DNA from: an uncultured Phycisphaerales bacterium
Lineage (GTDB): Bacteria > Planctomycetota > Phycisphaerae > Tepidisphaerales > Tepidisphaeraceae
Assembly (NCBI GenBank): GCA_903871935.1
Contig: CAIQIQ010000067.1
Span: forward strand, 56,010 to 120,009
DNA: 64,000 nt
Direction: 5' to 3'
Of this stretch, positions 53,680 to 63,118 are shown piece after piece. The notes beneath the pieces were generated by a model that was not told the origin of the DNA, searched no databases, and saw only the letters and a program-made list of their open reading frames with translations. A program made the translations under genes and the position numbers. Position 1 is the first letter of the stretch. Each line of letters opens with the position of its first letter.

Positions 53680-55656
53680 ATGACGAGCCATGTTGGCGAG
53701 GTACTGGTGAGTCTGTGGGGGTGGCTGCAGATTGGCGTGGGGCTGCTCTGCGTCTATCTCTTCTATCGGGGTCTGCGAGTCCGGCGGTTGGATGCGCATC
53801 CGCATTGCCGGAAATGTCTGTACGACCTGACCGGCCAGCCGATGGACAGCAGGCGGTGTCCGGAATGCGGGTTGGATGTGATGGCGGCGGGCAATGTGGT
53901 GCGAGGACGCACCCGGCGGGAGTGGAAGTGGGCGGGATGGGCTCTGGTGATCGCGCTGGTGGCGGTCGGGGTGGATCACTTTGTCTTGCCAACTGCGCTG
54001 GAAGCGAAGGGACGATGGGCGCGGTTGAGCGAGGCCATGGCGGCTGGAGATAGCAAGGCCGCGGCGGCGCTCCTGCAGCAGGATCCGGGGCTCTTGGATC
54101 GGCCTGAGGAAGTGAGTTACCTGTTGGCGCTTGCCATCCGGTCGCAGGATGATGCGGCGCTGGCGCTGCTGCTAAAGGATCCGCGCGTGAGGGCGAGAGT
54201 GAATACTGCAGGACACTTTGGTGAGGTGCCACTGAGGGAAGCGCTGGGGAGCGGCTCTCCGACGATGGTGTTTGCACTGGTCGAGGCGGGGGCGGACGTT
54301 AACGCAAGAGATAAGGATGGCGGGACGCCGCTGATATACGCGGCCCAGTCTAGTCCCAGCTCAGAGGTGATCGCGGCCCTGGTGAAGGCTGGCGCGGATG
54401 TCAACGCGAAGACCAACTATGGCTGGACGCCGTTGATGGGGGCGCAGCATAATCCCAGTTCGGAGGTGATCGTAGCGTTGGTGAGGGCGGGCGCGGATGT
54501 CAACGCGAAGAGCCTTGATGGTGAGACGCCGCTGATGAGCGCGGCCGCCAAGGACCCCGGCCCAGAAGTGATCGCATCCCTGGTCAAGGCTGGTGCGGAT
54601 GTCAACGCGAAGGACAAGTATGGCGGGACGCCGCTGATGACTGTGGCCATGGTCAATCCGACCCCTGAGGTGATCGCGGTTCTGGTAAAGGCCGGGGCGG
54701 ATGTCAACGCGAAGAACAAAGATGATGTGACGCCGCTGATGTTCGCGGCCGGGGCCAGTCCCAGCCCAGAGGTCATCGCATCCCTGGTGGAGGCCGGCGC
54801 GGAGGTCAACGCGAAGAACAAGGATGGTCGGACGCCGCTGATGTTCGCGGCCGGTAAGAATCGCAGCGAGGTGATCGCAGTCCTGGTGAAAGCTGGTGCG
54901 GAGGTCAACGCAAGAGACAAGGATGGCGTGACGCCGCTGATGATCGCGGCTGGCAAGAATCCCAGCCCAGAAGTAATCGCGGAGTTGGTGAAGGGTGGCG
55001 CGGATGTAAACGCGAAGGGCACGTATGGTTTGACGCCGCTGATGATCGCGGCCAGCGATAATCCCAGCCCAGAGGTGATCGCAGCCCTGGTGAAGGCCGG
55101 GGCGGATGTCAACGCGAAGGACAAGTATGGTTGGGCGCCGGTGATGTACGCGCAGCTTAATCATCGCTCGAGGATGGTCGCCGCCCTGGTGAAGGCTGGC
55201 GCGGAGGTCAGCGTAAAGGCGGGCGCGGGCGTCAACGCGAAGAACGCGAGGGGGAAAGCCATTGCCCAAACGCCCCCACCTGATCTCTTCAAACTATGTC
55301 AGAATTGCGCCGTGCAGCAGGTGCTTGAGGCCATCGCGGCCGGCGCAAAGGTCAACGCAAAAGACTGGGATGGCTGGACGCCGGTGATGAATGCGGCCGT
55401 ATTGAATCCCAGCCCTGAGGTGATCACGGCCCTCGTACGGGCTGGCGCGGATGTCAATGCGAAGAACAATGATGGTGCGACGCCGCTGATATTAGCGGCC
55501 ATGAACAATCCCAGCCCTGAGGTGACTGCGGCCTTGGTGAAGGCTGGCGCGGATGTCAACGCGAAAGACGCAATGGGTAAATCCGTTCTGGATTGGGGGC
55601 GGAAAAACAAGAACACGAATGTCCTGGCCGAATTGATGAAGTCGGGAGCCAAGTAG
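53680..55656 (+). CDS. Zn-ribbon, membrane-anchored ankyrin-repeat protein
   Basis: A 658-residue protein. It has a TM near residues 8-30, a zinc-ribbon C-x2-C...C-x2-C (HCRKCLYDLTG and RCPECG) of the Planctomycetota type, and a second TM near 90-110. It then has about 13 ankyrin repeats, each near 34 residues with the consensus PSPEVIAALVKAGADVNAKD..GWTPL. Repeat 10 is expanded and degenerate (AEVSVKAGAGVNAKNARG). The start at 53680 has an AGAGG site. An in-frame extension to 53596 lacks support. Probably a scaffold on the extracytoplasmic side. Confidence 0.82.
   Translation: MTSHVGEVLVSLWGWLQIGVGLLCVYLFYRGLRVRRLDAHPHCRKCLYDLTGQPMDSRRCPECGLDVMAAGNVVRGRTRREWKWAGWALVIALVAVGVDHFVLPTALEAKGRWARLSEAMAAGDSKAAAALLQQDPGLLDRPEEVSYLLALAIRSQDDAALALLLKDPRVRARVNTAGHFGEVPLREALGSGSPTMVFALVEAGADVNARDKDGGTPLIYAAQSSPSSEVIAALVKAGADVNAKTNYGWTPLMGAQHNPSSEVIVALVRAGADVNAKSLDGETPLMSAAAKDPGPEVIASLVKAGADVNAKDKYGGTPLMTVAMVNPTPEVIAVLVKAGADVNAKNKDDVTPLMFAAGASPSPEVIASLVEAGAEVNAKNKDGRTPLMFAAGKNRSEVIAVLVKAGAEVNARDKDGVTPLMIAAGKNPSPEVIAELVKGGADVNAKGTYGLTPLMIAASDNPSPEVIAALVKAGADVNAKDKYGWAPVMYAQLNHRSRMVAALVKAGAEVSVKAGAGVNAKNARGKAIAQTPPPDLFKLCQNCAVQQVLEAIAAGAKVNAKDWDGWTPVMNAAVLNPSPEVITALVRAGADVNAKNNDGATPLILAAMNNPSPEVTAALVKAGADVNAKDAMGKSVLDWGRKNKNTNVLAELMKSGAK
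54280..55590 (+). repeat. Ankyrin-encoding tandem DNA repeats (~102 bp)
   Basis: About 13 imperfect tandem units of roughly 102 bases encode the ankyrin repeats, with near-identical segments such as GTGAAGGCTGGCGCGGATGT. The high similarity between units implies recent duplication or gene conversion and a likely length polymorphism. Confidence 0.75.
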
Positions 55657-55785
55657 TCGTCCATCACGCCGGTTGCACTTTGGGTCTCGACGCGCGAAGC
55701 TATTCGTGGCCGGCGAGCCGTCCTCGCATTCGACATGTCCCGATAGCGAGAGAACTGCCTGCATCGCGCACACTCCGGAGATGAA

Positions 55786-57906
55786 ATGAGCAAACTCTTT
55801 GCGGTTCTGGTTCTCCTCGCCTTCACTTCCGCGGCTTTGACGGCCGGTGAAGTCGTCGGTTGGCGCGGCGATGGTACGGGCAGCTACCCGCAAGCCGCCC
55901 CGCCCGTGCAATGGCAGCAAGTCAGCAAGGCCGTCGATGGCTTGCGCTTTCAGGCAGAGCCGCCGAAAGACAACCAGCCGGCCGGCAAACCCATGCCCGA
56001 CGGCATCATCCGTGAATGGCTCATCCTCGGTCCCATCGCCGACACCATGGATGAGAAGAAGCTTCCCGCCGATCCGGCCTATGCGGATGATCAATCAAAG
56101 CTCGAGCCGGCGCTGGGCAGAGAACTTGCCGGCACCGCCTGGAAAGCGATGAAAACCGATACTGCGTTCATCGATTTCGCACGGCAATTTGATTCCTACG
56201 GCAAGGATGTCCAACAGGCCGCCTACGCGGCGACCTGGATCTATTCTCCCGCCGACGCAAAGTTCATCATCAACGTCAATCACAGCGATTCGGCCCGCAT
56301 GTGGATCAACGGGAAACTCACGCAGAAGGCCTCCGATCGCGACATGAACTATAGCCCCCAGTCGGTCGCGCTTCATCAGGGCTGGAACACGCTGCTGCTG
56401 CGTTCGACCCCGGTGGGCGCCAAAAGTGCGCCGCCGCTGGCCGGCACCTGGTATGTGAATGTCAGTTTCCGCGCCCCCTCCGCCCCCTCCGCCACGCCCG
56501 CCACGCCGGCCTCCCCCGCGCGGGCCGATGTGGATCAGAAGAACATTCAATGGAAGGTCCTGCTTCCGGCCTGTGAGGGTTTCGGCGCCCCGATCGTTGT
56601 CGGCGGCAAGATACTCCTGCTTTCTGAACCCGCCGATCTCGTCTGCCTTGATGCTGCCACCGGAAAGATCCTGTGGGTCCGCTCTAACAATTACGATGAG
56701 TTCGCCACCGAGGCCGAGAAGACAGATCACCCCGATATCTTCCAAAACATGGAGGCGCTCCAACTGAAACTGCGGGCTGTCAATGATTCCTTCGCCACCG
56801 CGTCGCCTCCGAAACTCCAGGAAGTCGGTGGCGGCGAAGGGTACAAGGACAAGACCGAGTGCGAAAAGCAGTTGTACTCCTTGATGAAGCAAGTGGATGA
56901 CAAGAAGTACCTCATGCCCAAGGGCCAGGATGTCGGCTACGCCGGCTTTACTCCCGTGAGCGATGGCAAACGCGTATGGGCCTGGTTCGCCACGGGCGTT
57001 ACCTGCTGCTATGACCTGGATGGCAAACTCATCTGGCGTCGTCTCGATAATGAAGGGTCCTTCTGGGAACACGGATACTCGGTCTCACCTCTTCTCGCTG
57101 ACGGCAAGGTCATGGTCTTCATGAACAAGCTCATTGCCTTCGACGCCAGCACGGGCGAGCGCCTCTGGACCAACGAACTGTCTAGCCCCAACACGCTTCG
57201 CTACCACGGTACCCCTGTCGCCATCGGCGTCGGCGGGACGAATCTTGCGGTCCTGCCTTCGGGCCACATCGTCCGCTTAAGCGATGGCAAATTCATTCGC
57301 GACAAGGGTTCGGAGATCGGCAAACGCCACCAGGAAATCCCTTCGCCGGTGGCCATTGGCAACACGATCTATGAACTCTCGATCGATGGACACTTCTATA
57401 AGGTGCTGCTGCCTGGGCAGTTTTCAGACCCGCTGGACGGCGTATCGGTGCAGTCGCTCAAGGTCGATATGAGCCGCTATCCAACCTACTACTTCGACTG
57501 GTTTCTCGCCTCGCCGCTGATTCACGATGGATTAGCCTACTGCGTGAACGGCTCGGGTGTGCTGAGCGTCATTGATCTTGAGAAGACGCAGATCGTGTAC
57601 GAAAAGCTTCTGGATCTCGACCATTTTGAAAATGCCAACGAAGGCCCCGCAAGAGGCATCGGCATCAGCCCTTCGCTGGCCGGCGGGAAGATCTACATCC
57701 TGGGCGACGCCGGAGCCACGATCGTACTGAAACCCGGCCGAACCTATGAGCAGCTCGCCAAGAACAAGATCGAAAGCATCGTTCGCCGGAACTGGCAGCA
57801 GCGCACTGAGCGTTTCGTGGCCGCCCCCTTCTTCAGCGGCAGCCAGATGTATATTCGCGGTGAAAAGTATCTCTATTGCTTTTCCAGTCAGTTGAGCCCG
57901 CCTTAA
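55786..57906 (+). CDS. Exported PQQ-like beta-propeller protein
   Basis: A 706-residue secreted protein with a signal peptide (ending SAALTAGE). A carbohydrate-binding-like beta domain follows up to about residue 220, a Pro/Ala linker near 225-245, and a C-terminal PQQ-type propeller. The propeller has repeated Trp-motif blades, ATGKILWVRS, DGKLIWRRLDN and STGERLWTNEL. Many such proteins in Planctomycetota have no known enzymatic role. Catalytic residues for PQQ dehydrogenases are not visible. It follows the ankyrin gene on the same strand. Confidence 0.8.
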   Translation: MSKLFAVLVLLAFTSAALTAGEVVGWRGDGTGSYPQAAPPVQWQQVSKAVDGLRFQAEPPKDNQPAGKPMPDGIIREWLILGPIADTMDEKKLPADPAYADDQSKLEPALGRELAGTAWKAMKTDTAFIDFARQFDSYGKDVQQAAYAATWIYSPADAKFIINVNHSDSARMWINGKLTQKASDRDMNYSPQSVALHQGWNTLLLRSTPVGAKSAPPLAGTWYVNVSFRAPSAPSATPATPASPARADVDQKNIQWKVLLPACEGFGAPIVVGGKILLLSEPADLVCLDAATGKILWVRSNNYDEFATEAEKTDHPDIFQNMEALQLKLRAVNDSFATASPPKLQEVGGGEGYKDKTECEKQLYSLMKQVDDKKYLMPKGQDVGYAGFTPVSDGKRVWAWFATGVTCCYDLDGKLIWRRLDNEGSFWEHGYSVSPLLADGKVMVFMNKLIAFDASTGERLWTNELSSPNTLRYHGTPVAIGVGGTNLAVLPSGHIVRLSDGKFIRDKGSEIGKRHQEIPSPVAIGNTIYELSIDGHFYKVLLPGQFSDPLDGVSVQSLKVDMSRYPTYYFDWFLASPLIHDGLAYCVNGSGVLSVIDLEKTQIVYEKLLDLDHFENANEGPARGIGISPSLAGGKIYILGDAGATIVLKPGRTYEQLAKNKIESIVRRNWQQRTERFVAAPFFSGSQMYIRGEKYLYCFSSQLSPP

Positions 57907-58066
57907 CGGCTATAGGCTACCGTTGACAAGATCGCAACGAGACTCCATCGTGGCGCTTGATCGCGCCCAAACCGATGATACATTGGAATCGTATTGCTCT
58001 CGGGTCGCCTAGGAACGGAAAACCCCTTACTGTCGCGGCGTCGAGTTCTCAGTACGAGGAGCGGTC

Positions 58067-58843
58067 GTGCTCAATATTGGTAATATCACCGGTAAGAAGT
58101 TCACGGCGTCCGCGCGCACCTTTCCCCCAGAAGGCGATGTTATTGCCCACATTCGCCGATTCTTTCCGGAATATGCAGCGAACGTTGACGAAATCTTCGG
58201 ATTCGCTCCCGAACGTCTGCGCCTCTATGGTGGCCGCCCCCCCGGTTGGGACCCGGGCACATCTGATAAGTCCCTGGCGCGTCTGCGCGACTTTGGCATT
58301 GGCTTTGGCCTGAACCTGACCAATCACTATTTCAACGATGAGGCTTACGCCGAGGCCCTGCCGACCTTGCGCCGTCTGCACGTGGAAGGCAACAGTGTCA
58401 CATGTACGAATGACGAGCTCGCCCGACGCTTGCGCAACGATTTCCCGCTGTTCAAGCTCAAGGCCAGCGTCCTGAAGCATCTGAACACCAAAGAGAAACT
58501 GAATGAGGCGCTGCAGCTTTATGACTATGCCGTCGTGCCCAATCACCTGAGTGACGACGAAGCGTTTCTCACCTCGCTGGAGAACAAGCCGCGCATAGTA
58601 GTGTGGGCGGTGGTGTGGTGCGCCTACACCTGTAAGCGGCTTGCCTGCTGGCCCTCCGCATCGAAGCAGTGGATGGGCATGGACAGCCCGATGATGCCGG
58701 CGGCGGGGTCGCGCATGTGCGATTATACGCGTGAGACCCAGCCGCCCATGGCTTTTCGGCTCGATCTCCCGAAGTTCTCCGGCTTCACGCGGTTCAAGCT
58801 GGGCATGCCCAGCATCCGCATTGAGCAAGTGAAATTATACTGA
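58067..58843 (+). CDS. Hypothetical protein
   Basis: A 258-residue soluble protein that I do not recognise. It starts at a GTG with a GAGGAG site five bases upstream. The sequence has alternating helices and strands such as GFGLNLTNHYFND and YDYAVVPNHLSDDE. Several Cys residues occur (WCAYTCKRLACW), and an R-rich loop is present. No signal peptide. The alpha/beta pattern would suit a TIM-barrel-like fold, but this is only an impression. It lies between the PQQ-type protein and the gamma-glutamyltransferase. Confidence 0.55.
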   Translation: MLNIGNITGKKFTASARTFPPEGDVIAHIRRFFPEYAANVDEIFGFAPERLRLYGGRPPGWDPGTSDKSLARLRDFGIGFGLNLTNHYFNDEAYAEALPTLRRLHVEGNSVTCTNDELARRLRNDFPLFKLKASVLKHLNTKEKLNEALQLYDYAVVPNHLSDDEAFLTSLENKPRIVVWAVVWCAYTCKRLACWPSASKQWMGMDSPMMPAAGSRMCDYTRETQPPMAFRLDLPKFSGFTRFKLGMPSIRIEQVKLY

Positions 58844-58969
58844 CGAGAACACGTCCGGATTCCTGGCCTGCCGCACTCACATCGCGCACCTCATGTAGCG
58901 GTGACGGCGCTCTGACCGTATCATCGCATCTGGTCCGATGTGAATGTCCTGTAGGTGCTGGAGGCCGTT

Positions 58970-60760
58970 ATGCCTGCGTTTACAACTCGTCCTGTCGTTC
59001 GCGGTTCGCGCGCTGTGCTTACCAGCGGCCATTATCTGGCTAGCGCCTGTGGATTGCGCATGATCGAGCGCGGCGGCAATGCCTTTGATGCTGCGGCGGC
59101 CATGGCGTTTTGCCTCATCGTGCTGGAGCCGCACAATAACGGTATCGGCGGTGAGGTGCCGATTCTGTTGTATTCGGCAAGAGACCGCGAAGCTTTCGCG
59201 GTCAGTGGCCAGGGCTTCGCGCCGGCGGCGTTCACGATTGACTGGTGCCGCGAGCACGGGATCGACCTGATTCCCGGCGATGGCTACCTGCCGGCGTGCG
59301 TGCCGGGCATGGTGGGCGCCTGGGCGACGGTGCTGGCACGCTGGGGCACCAAGACGTTTGCCGAAGTCCTGCAGGGAGCGATCGAACTGGCCGATCGCGG
59401 TTTTCCCATGTATGAATGGCTGGAGGAATCGCTGGGCGGATTCACCGAACTGTTTACGCAGAAATACCCCACGACCGCCGCGATCTATCTGCCCGAAGGC
59501 CGGCCGCTGCCTTCAGGCAAGCTCATGCGCAACCCTGACCTGGCGTGGACGCTCCGCCAGCTTGTGGCGGCCGAGGCGGAGCGCGGAGCATCGCGCATTG
59601 CCGGAATCGGGGCCGCCTGCGATGCCTTCTACCGAGGCGAGATCGCCCAGCGCATCGTGCAGTACATCAGTGAGAACCCGGTGGCCGATGCCAGCGGCCA
59701 GTCGCACCTCGGGCTCTTGACCCTGGAGGATTTGGCCCTCTGGCGAGAGCGTGATCTGGTTGAGCGGCCGGTGCGGATCACCCACAAAGGCCTCGATGTC
59801 TGCAAGTGCAACACCTGGACGCAGGGCGTGGTCTTCCAGCAGCAATTGCGGCTGCTGGGGGGCTTTGATCTGCCGGCCATGGGACACAACTCCTGCCAGT
59901 ACCTGCATGTGCTGACCGAGTGCGCCAAGCTGGCTTTTGCCGACCGCGAGGCATACTACGGCGATCCTGAGTTTGACCGCGTGCCGCTGGAAGCGCTGCT
60001 CCGCTCGGAGTACGCAGATCAGCGCCGCGCTCTGATCGGATCGACGGCATCGCTGGAAATGCGGCCAGGCGATGTGGGCAACGGTGTACCGGATTTCGTC
60101 GGCTTTCATGTCGTCGATGACAACCGCAGGGCAATGGGGATGCCGCCACGAGAGAATGCCAAGGTTGCCGGCCCCGGCGATACCACGCACCTCGACGCGG
60201 CCGATTCGCAGGGCAACATGATCGCCGCAACGCCCAGCGGCGGCTGGATCCAGTCTTCACCGGTGATTCCCGGCCTGGGCTTCCCGCTGGGCACGCGCGG
60301 GCAGATGTTCTATTTGAATGCCCGTCGGCCCAATGCCCTGGAAGGGCGAAAGCGGCCGCGCGCCACGCTCACACCCACTCTGGTGCTCAAAGACGATCGG
60401 CCGTTTATGGCCTTTGGCACGCAAGGCGGCGACTCGCAGGATCAATGGACTCTGCAGTTCTTCTTGAACCATACCGAGTTCGGCATGAACCTGCAGCAGG
60501 CGCTCGATGCGCCGCTGGTGCATAGCGGCCATTTCCCCAGTTCGTTCTACCCGCGCGAGGGCAAACCCGGGCGGCTTGACGCTCAACCGCGCATCGCGGC
60601 GGAGGTGATTGCCGAGATGCGCCGGCTCGGCCATGATGTTCAGCTCATCGGCGACTGGGCCAACGGCAAAGTCATGTGTGTCCAGGCCGACCACAGTAAC
60701 GGAACGCTTCTGGCGGCGGCCTCGCCCAATGGCAATGTGGCATATGCGCTGGGATGGTAG
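58970..60760 (+). CDS. Gamma-glutamyltransferase/hydrolase family protein
   Basis: A 596-residue Ntn-hydrolase that would self-cleave before Thr405 in GDTTHLDAADSQGNM to give large and small subunits. The large-subunit signature GGNAFDAAAAMAFCL lies near residue 35 and GIGGEVPILLYS follows. The small subunit keeps AAADSQGNM and a GGDSQDQWTLQ loop in place of the usual GS-rich one. No signal peptide, so a cytoplasmic enzyme is likely, unlike the periplasmic E. coli GGT. A GGAGG site before ATG 58970 excludes the longer frame. Confidence 0.88.
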   Translation: MPAFTTRPVVRGSRAVLTSGHYLASACGLRMIERGGNAFDAAAAMAFCLIVLEPHNNGIGGEVPILLYSARDREAFAVSGQGFAPAAFTIDWCREHGIDLIPGDGYLPACVPGMVGAWATVLARWGTKTFAEVLQGAIELADRGFPMYEWLEESLGGFTELFTQKYPTTAAIYLPEGRPLPSGKLMRNPDLAWTLRQLVAAEAERGASRIAGIGAACDAFYRGEIAQRIVQYISENPVADASGQSHLGLLTLEDLALWRERDLVERPVRITHKGLDVCKCNTWTQGVVFQQQLRLLGGFDLPAMGHNSCQYLHVLTECAKLAFADREAYYGDPEFDRVPLEALLRSEYADQRRALIGSTASLEMRPGDVGNGVPDFVGFHVVDDNRRAMGMPPRENAKVAGPGDTTHLDAADSQGNMIAATPSGGWIQSSPVIPGLGFPLGTRGQMFYLNARRPNALEGRKRPRATLTPTLVLKDDRPFMAFGTQGGDSQDQWTLQFFLNHTEFGMNLQQALDAPLVHSGHFPSSFYPREGKPGRLDAQPRIAAEVIAEMRRLGHDVQLIGDWANGKVMCVQADHSNGTLLAAASPNGNVAYALGW

Positions 60761-60779
60761 GGGGTAGGGTGAGAGAGAC

Positions 60780-61448
60780 ATGACGACGCAGACGATTCTG
60801 TTGCTGCTGATTCCGATCGCCTACCTGGCCGGATCGATTCCGTTTGGCCTGCTTGTCGGCCGGGCCAAGGGCATCGATCCGCGTACAGCCGGCAGCGGGA
60901 ACATCGGCGCCACAAACCTCGGTCGGCTCCTGGGCCTGAAATTCTTCTTCATCGTTTTTGTCCTCGATCTGCTCAAAGGGCTGCTCCCCATGGCGGCGGC
61001 GTCCTGGGTGCTATCACGTGATGGAGCGGCCGCCGACCGCAGCGCGATGGTCAATCTCCTGCACCTGCTGATCGGCTTCGCCGGCATTTGCGGCCACATG
61101 TTCAGTGTCTTCCTCAGATTCACCGGCGGCAAGGGAGTTGCCACCAGTACGGGCGTGGCTCTGGGTCTCTACCCATTCTTCACCGTCGCCGGACTTGGGG
61201 CCATGACTGTCTGGATCGTGGTTTTCGTTGCGTTCCGATATGTAAGCCTGGCGTCGATAGTTGGCGCGGCGGCATTCCCGCTGACGTTCATCATCATCGG
61301 GCGGTTAAATGGGTGGGACCCCTTCGGCCGACAGCTTCCGCTATTGCTGTTTGCGATACTGGTCACCGTGCTGATTGTGGTCCGCCATCGCTCGAATATC
61401 GCCCGTCTTCGCGCTGGCACCGAGAACAAGATCGCCCGGAAGAAGTGA
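60780..61448 (+). CDS. plsY: Acyl-phosphate:glycerol-3-phosphate acyltransferase PlsY
   Basis: A 222-residue inner-membrane enzyme that makes lysophosphatidate from acyl phosphate and glycerol-3-phosphate, the first step of phospholipid synthesis. The three conserved loops are seen: AGSIPFGLLVGRAKGID, RTAGSGNIGATNLGR and FTGGKGVATSTGV. Five to six TM helices. It follows the gamma-glutamyltransferase by 19 bases and precedes the next gene by 3, so it lies in an operon-like series. Confidence 0.95.
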   Translation: MTTQTILLLLIPIAYLAGSIPFGLLVGRAKGIDPRTAGSGNIGATNLGRLLGLKFFFIVFVLDLLKGLLPMAAASWVLSRDGAAADRSAMVNLLHLLIGFAGICGHMFSVFLRFTGGKGVATSTGVALGLYPFFTVAGLGAMTVWIVVFVAFRYVSLASIVGAAAFPLTFIIIGRLNGWDPFGRQLPLLLFAILVTVLIVVRHRSNIARLRAGTENKIARKK

Positions 61449-61451
61449 TCG

Positions 61452-61997
61452 ATGTTCCGCAGCATCTCCGCCATTCTCGAATCCATCCGCCGGACGCGCA
61501 GCCGCAAGCGCATCATCCAGCAGTTTATCCACAAGAACTTTCGCGAACTGGACTGTCCGACGATTCTCGAGCTGCTCCCTCTGCGCGATGCCGGCATCAT
61601 TCGTGAGGGTTCCAACCTCCTGTTCGAGAAGGGCGATACGCAGGTGCTCGTCTTCTCCACCACCTGGACCCCACGCTCGCGCACACCCGGGCGCCCGTCG
61701 GCTTTCCACCTTCTGTGTGTTTCCCTGGGAGATGACCCGGCCATCCGCGAGATCAGCGCTGCCATTCGCGAACCGACGGAGCGGTATAGCATTGTCGACC
61801 AGCTCGATCTCGACAGTTATCCATCACTCTCGCCACTGCCGCAGTTCACGATTTTCGCGGCCAACCTGAACAGCGCCCAGCAGATGCTCGCCATTTCCCG
61901 TGATCACCGGCCGGCCCTGGGCCAGGAAGGCAAAGCTGCCTCCCCCGGCAGCCTGATCGTCCACAAAGGCCGCCTGATGCTGCAAATGCCAGCTTAG
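61452..61997 (+). CDS. Hypothetical protein linked to plsY
   Basis: A 181-residue soluble protein that starts three bases after plsY stops. N-terminal basic helices (RRTRSRKRIIQQFIHKNF) are followed by an alpha/beta segment with LLFEKGDTQVLVFS and a C-terminal PGSLIVHKGRLML strand. No family is recognised. It ends within the tail of the convergent Fic gene (4-base overlap). Confidence 0.6.
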   Translation: MFRSISAILESIRRTRSRKRIIQQFIHKNFRELDCPTILELLPLRDAGIIREGSNLLFEKGDTQVLVFSTTWTPRSRTPGRPSAFHLLCVSLGDDPAIREISAAIREPTERYSIVDQLDLDSYPSLSPLPQFTIFAANLNSAQQMLAISRDHRPALGQEGKAASPGSLIVHKGRLMLQMPA

Positions 61998-63013
61998 AAT
62001 TTTTGTCGTGCAAGCATAGCTCTGCCCTTATCGGTGAGGCGATACCGTTGCGTCGGGCTGCGTGGTGATTTCGGTAGCGTTCTTTCAATCAATTCCGCAG
62101 TCAGAGCCGATTCCAGATAGTTCTTCCGAAATGTCGGCCGATGGGAAAGCCCCAGTTTAGCCATCAGATCGGTGCTTACCATTTCTCCGTCGGCCAGTAT
62201 GGCGAGCAGCCTCGCTACTTGGTCGGTTACTTGGTCGGTTACTTGGTCGCTCGTCACCGCCTCAACCAGCGCAGTTCGGAGCGACTCCAGAATAAACTCC
62301 GCGAATGGTGTGGCATCTCCTCCCCGATCCGCCTGAGCCAGAACTCTATAGTACTGCTGCTGCCGATCATGGATTACCGTCTCAACGGGGAGATACGCCA
62401 TCAGCGGCTTCCACTTGCTCAGGATCAACGTTTGCCAAAGCCGTCCCATTCGTCCATTGCCATCAGCGAACGGGTGGATGAACTCGAATTCGTAGTGGAA
62501 CAGGGAGCTTGCCACCAACGGATGCTCGTCGGTGTTCTTAAGCCACCCCAATAGATCATCCATCAGGATTCCCACGCGACTTGCCGGTGGGGCCATATGC
62601 ACAACCCGCTTGCCCCGAAAGATACCAACAGCGCCGCTCCGGTATGCGCCAGGGCGGTCCACCAGTCCCGCCATGAGTACTCGGTGTGCCGCCAGCAGAT
62701 CGCGGCGCTGGGCTGGTTCCCAGCTATCAAGACGCTCGTATGCAACAAAGGCGTTGCGGACCTCCTGAATCTCGCGAGGCGACCCCAGAACGCGCTTCCC
62801 GCTCAGCACGGCGGTGACCTGCTCCAGGGTCAACGAGTTGTTTTCTATGGCCAACGATGCCTGAATGGTGCGCAGCCGATTGCCGTGGCGCAGCCGTGGT
62901 GTCAGTGGCGTATCGCCGCTTACTGTATACCGGCCGACCAACTCGCTGATCTCCGCAATGTGGCGGACGATCACAGGGGAAATGGTGTACGGTGGCCTGT
63001 ACTTGCCATTCAT
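61994..63013 (-). CDS. Fic-family AMPylase with built-in inhibitory helix
   Basis: A 339-residue Fic protein that transfers AMP from ATP to target proteins. The catalytic motif HPFADGNGRMGR lies at 180-191. The inhibitory helix motif S53LAIEN58 fits (S/T)xxxE(G/N) and places it in class II (N-terminal inhibition). A winged-helix domain with the DQVTDQVTDQVA tandem segment follows, then a C-terminal wHTH-type region rich in Arg. Activity is probably held off until the inhibitory Glu is displaced. The target is unknown. Confidence 0.9.
   Translation of the reverse strand: MNGKYRPPYTISPVIVRHIAEISELVGRYTVSGDTPLTPRLRHGNRLRTIQASLAIENNSLTLEQVTAVLSGKRVLGSPREIQEVRNAFVAYERLDSWEPAQRRDLLAAHRVLMAGLVDRPGAYRSGAVGIFRGKRVVHMAPPASRVGILMDDLLGWLKNTDEHPLVASSLFHYEFEFIHPFADGNGRMGRLWQTLILSKWKPLMAYLPVETVIHDRQQQYYRVLAQADRGGDATPFAEFILESLRTALVEAVTSDQVTDQVTDQVARLLAILADGEMVSTDLMAKLGLSHRPTFRKNYLESALTAELIERTLPKSPRSPTQRYRLTDKGRAMLARQKF
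62217..62252 (-). repeat. Three 12-bp tandem units within the fic gene
   Basis: ACTTGGTCGGTT occurs twice and then as ACTTGGTCGCTC, encoding DQVTDQVTDQVA on the minus strand. The unit is a multiple of three, so copy-number change would keep the frame. Confidence 0.7.
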
Positions 63014-63118
63014 GGTCGGGTGCCAATATTACTGCATTCCAGACAGTCACGGAAACGCCCTTCGCGTGATTCTGGAGTGAGAAAGTGATCCTGATTTGGG
63101 ACGGAGAACCATCCCATC

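Noticed and set aside
57923..57951. Sigma-70 promoter from TTGACA at 57923
   Set aside because: No acceptable -10 hexamer at 16-18 bases downstream.
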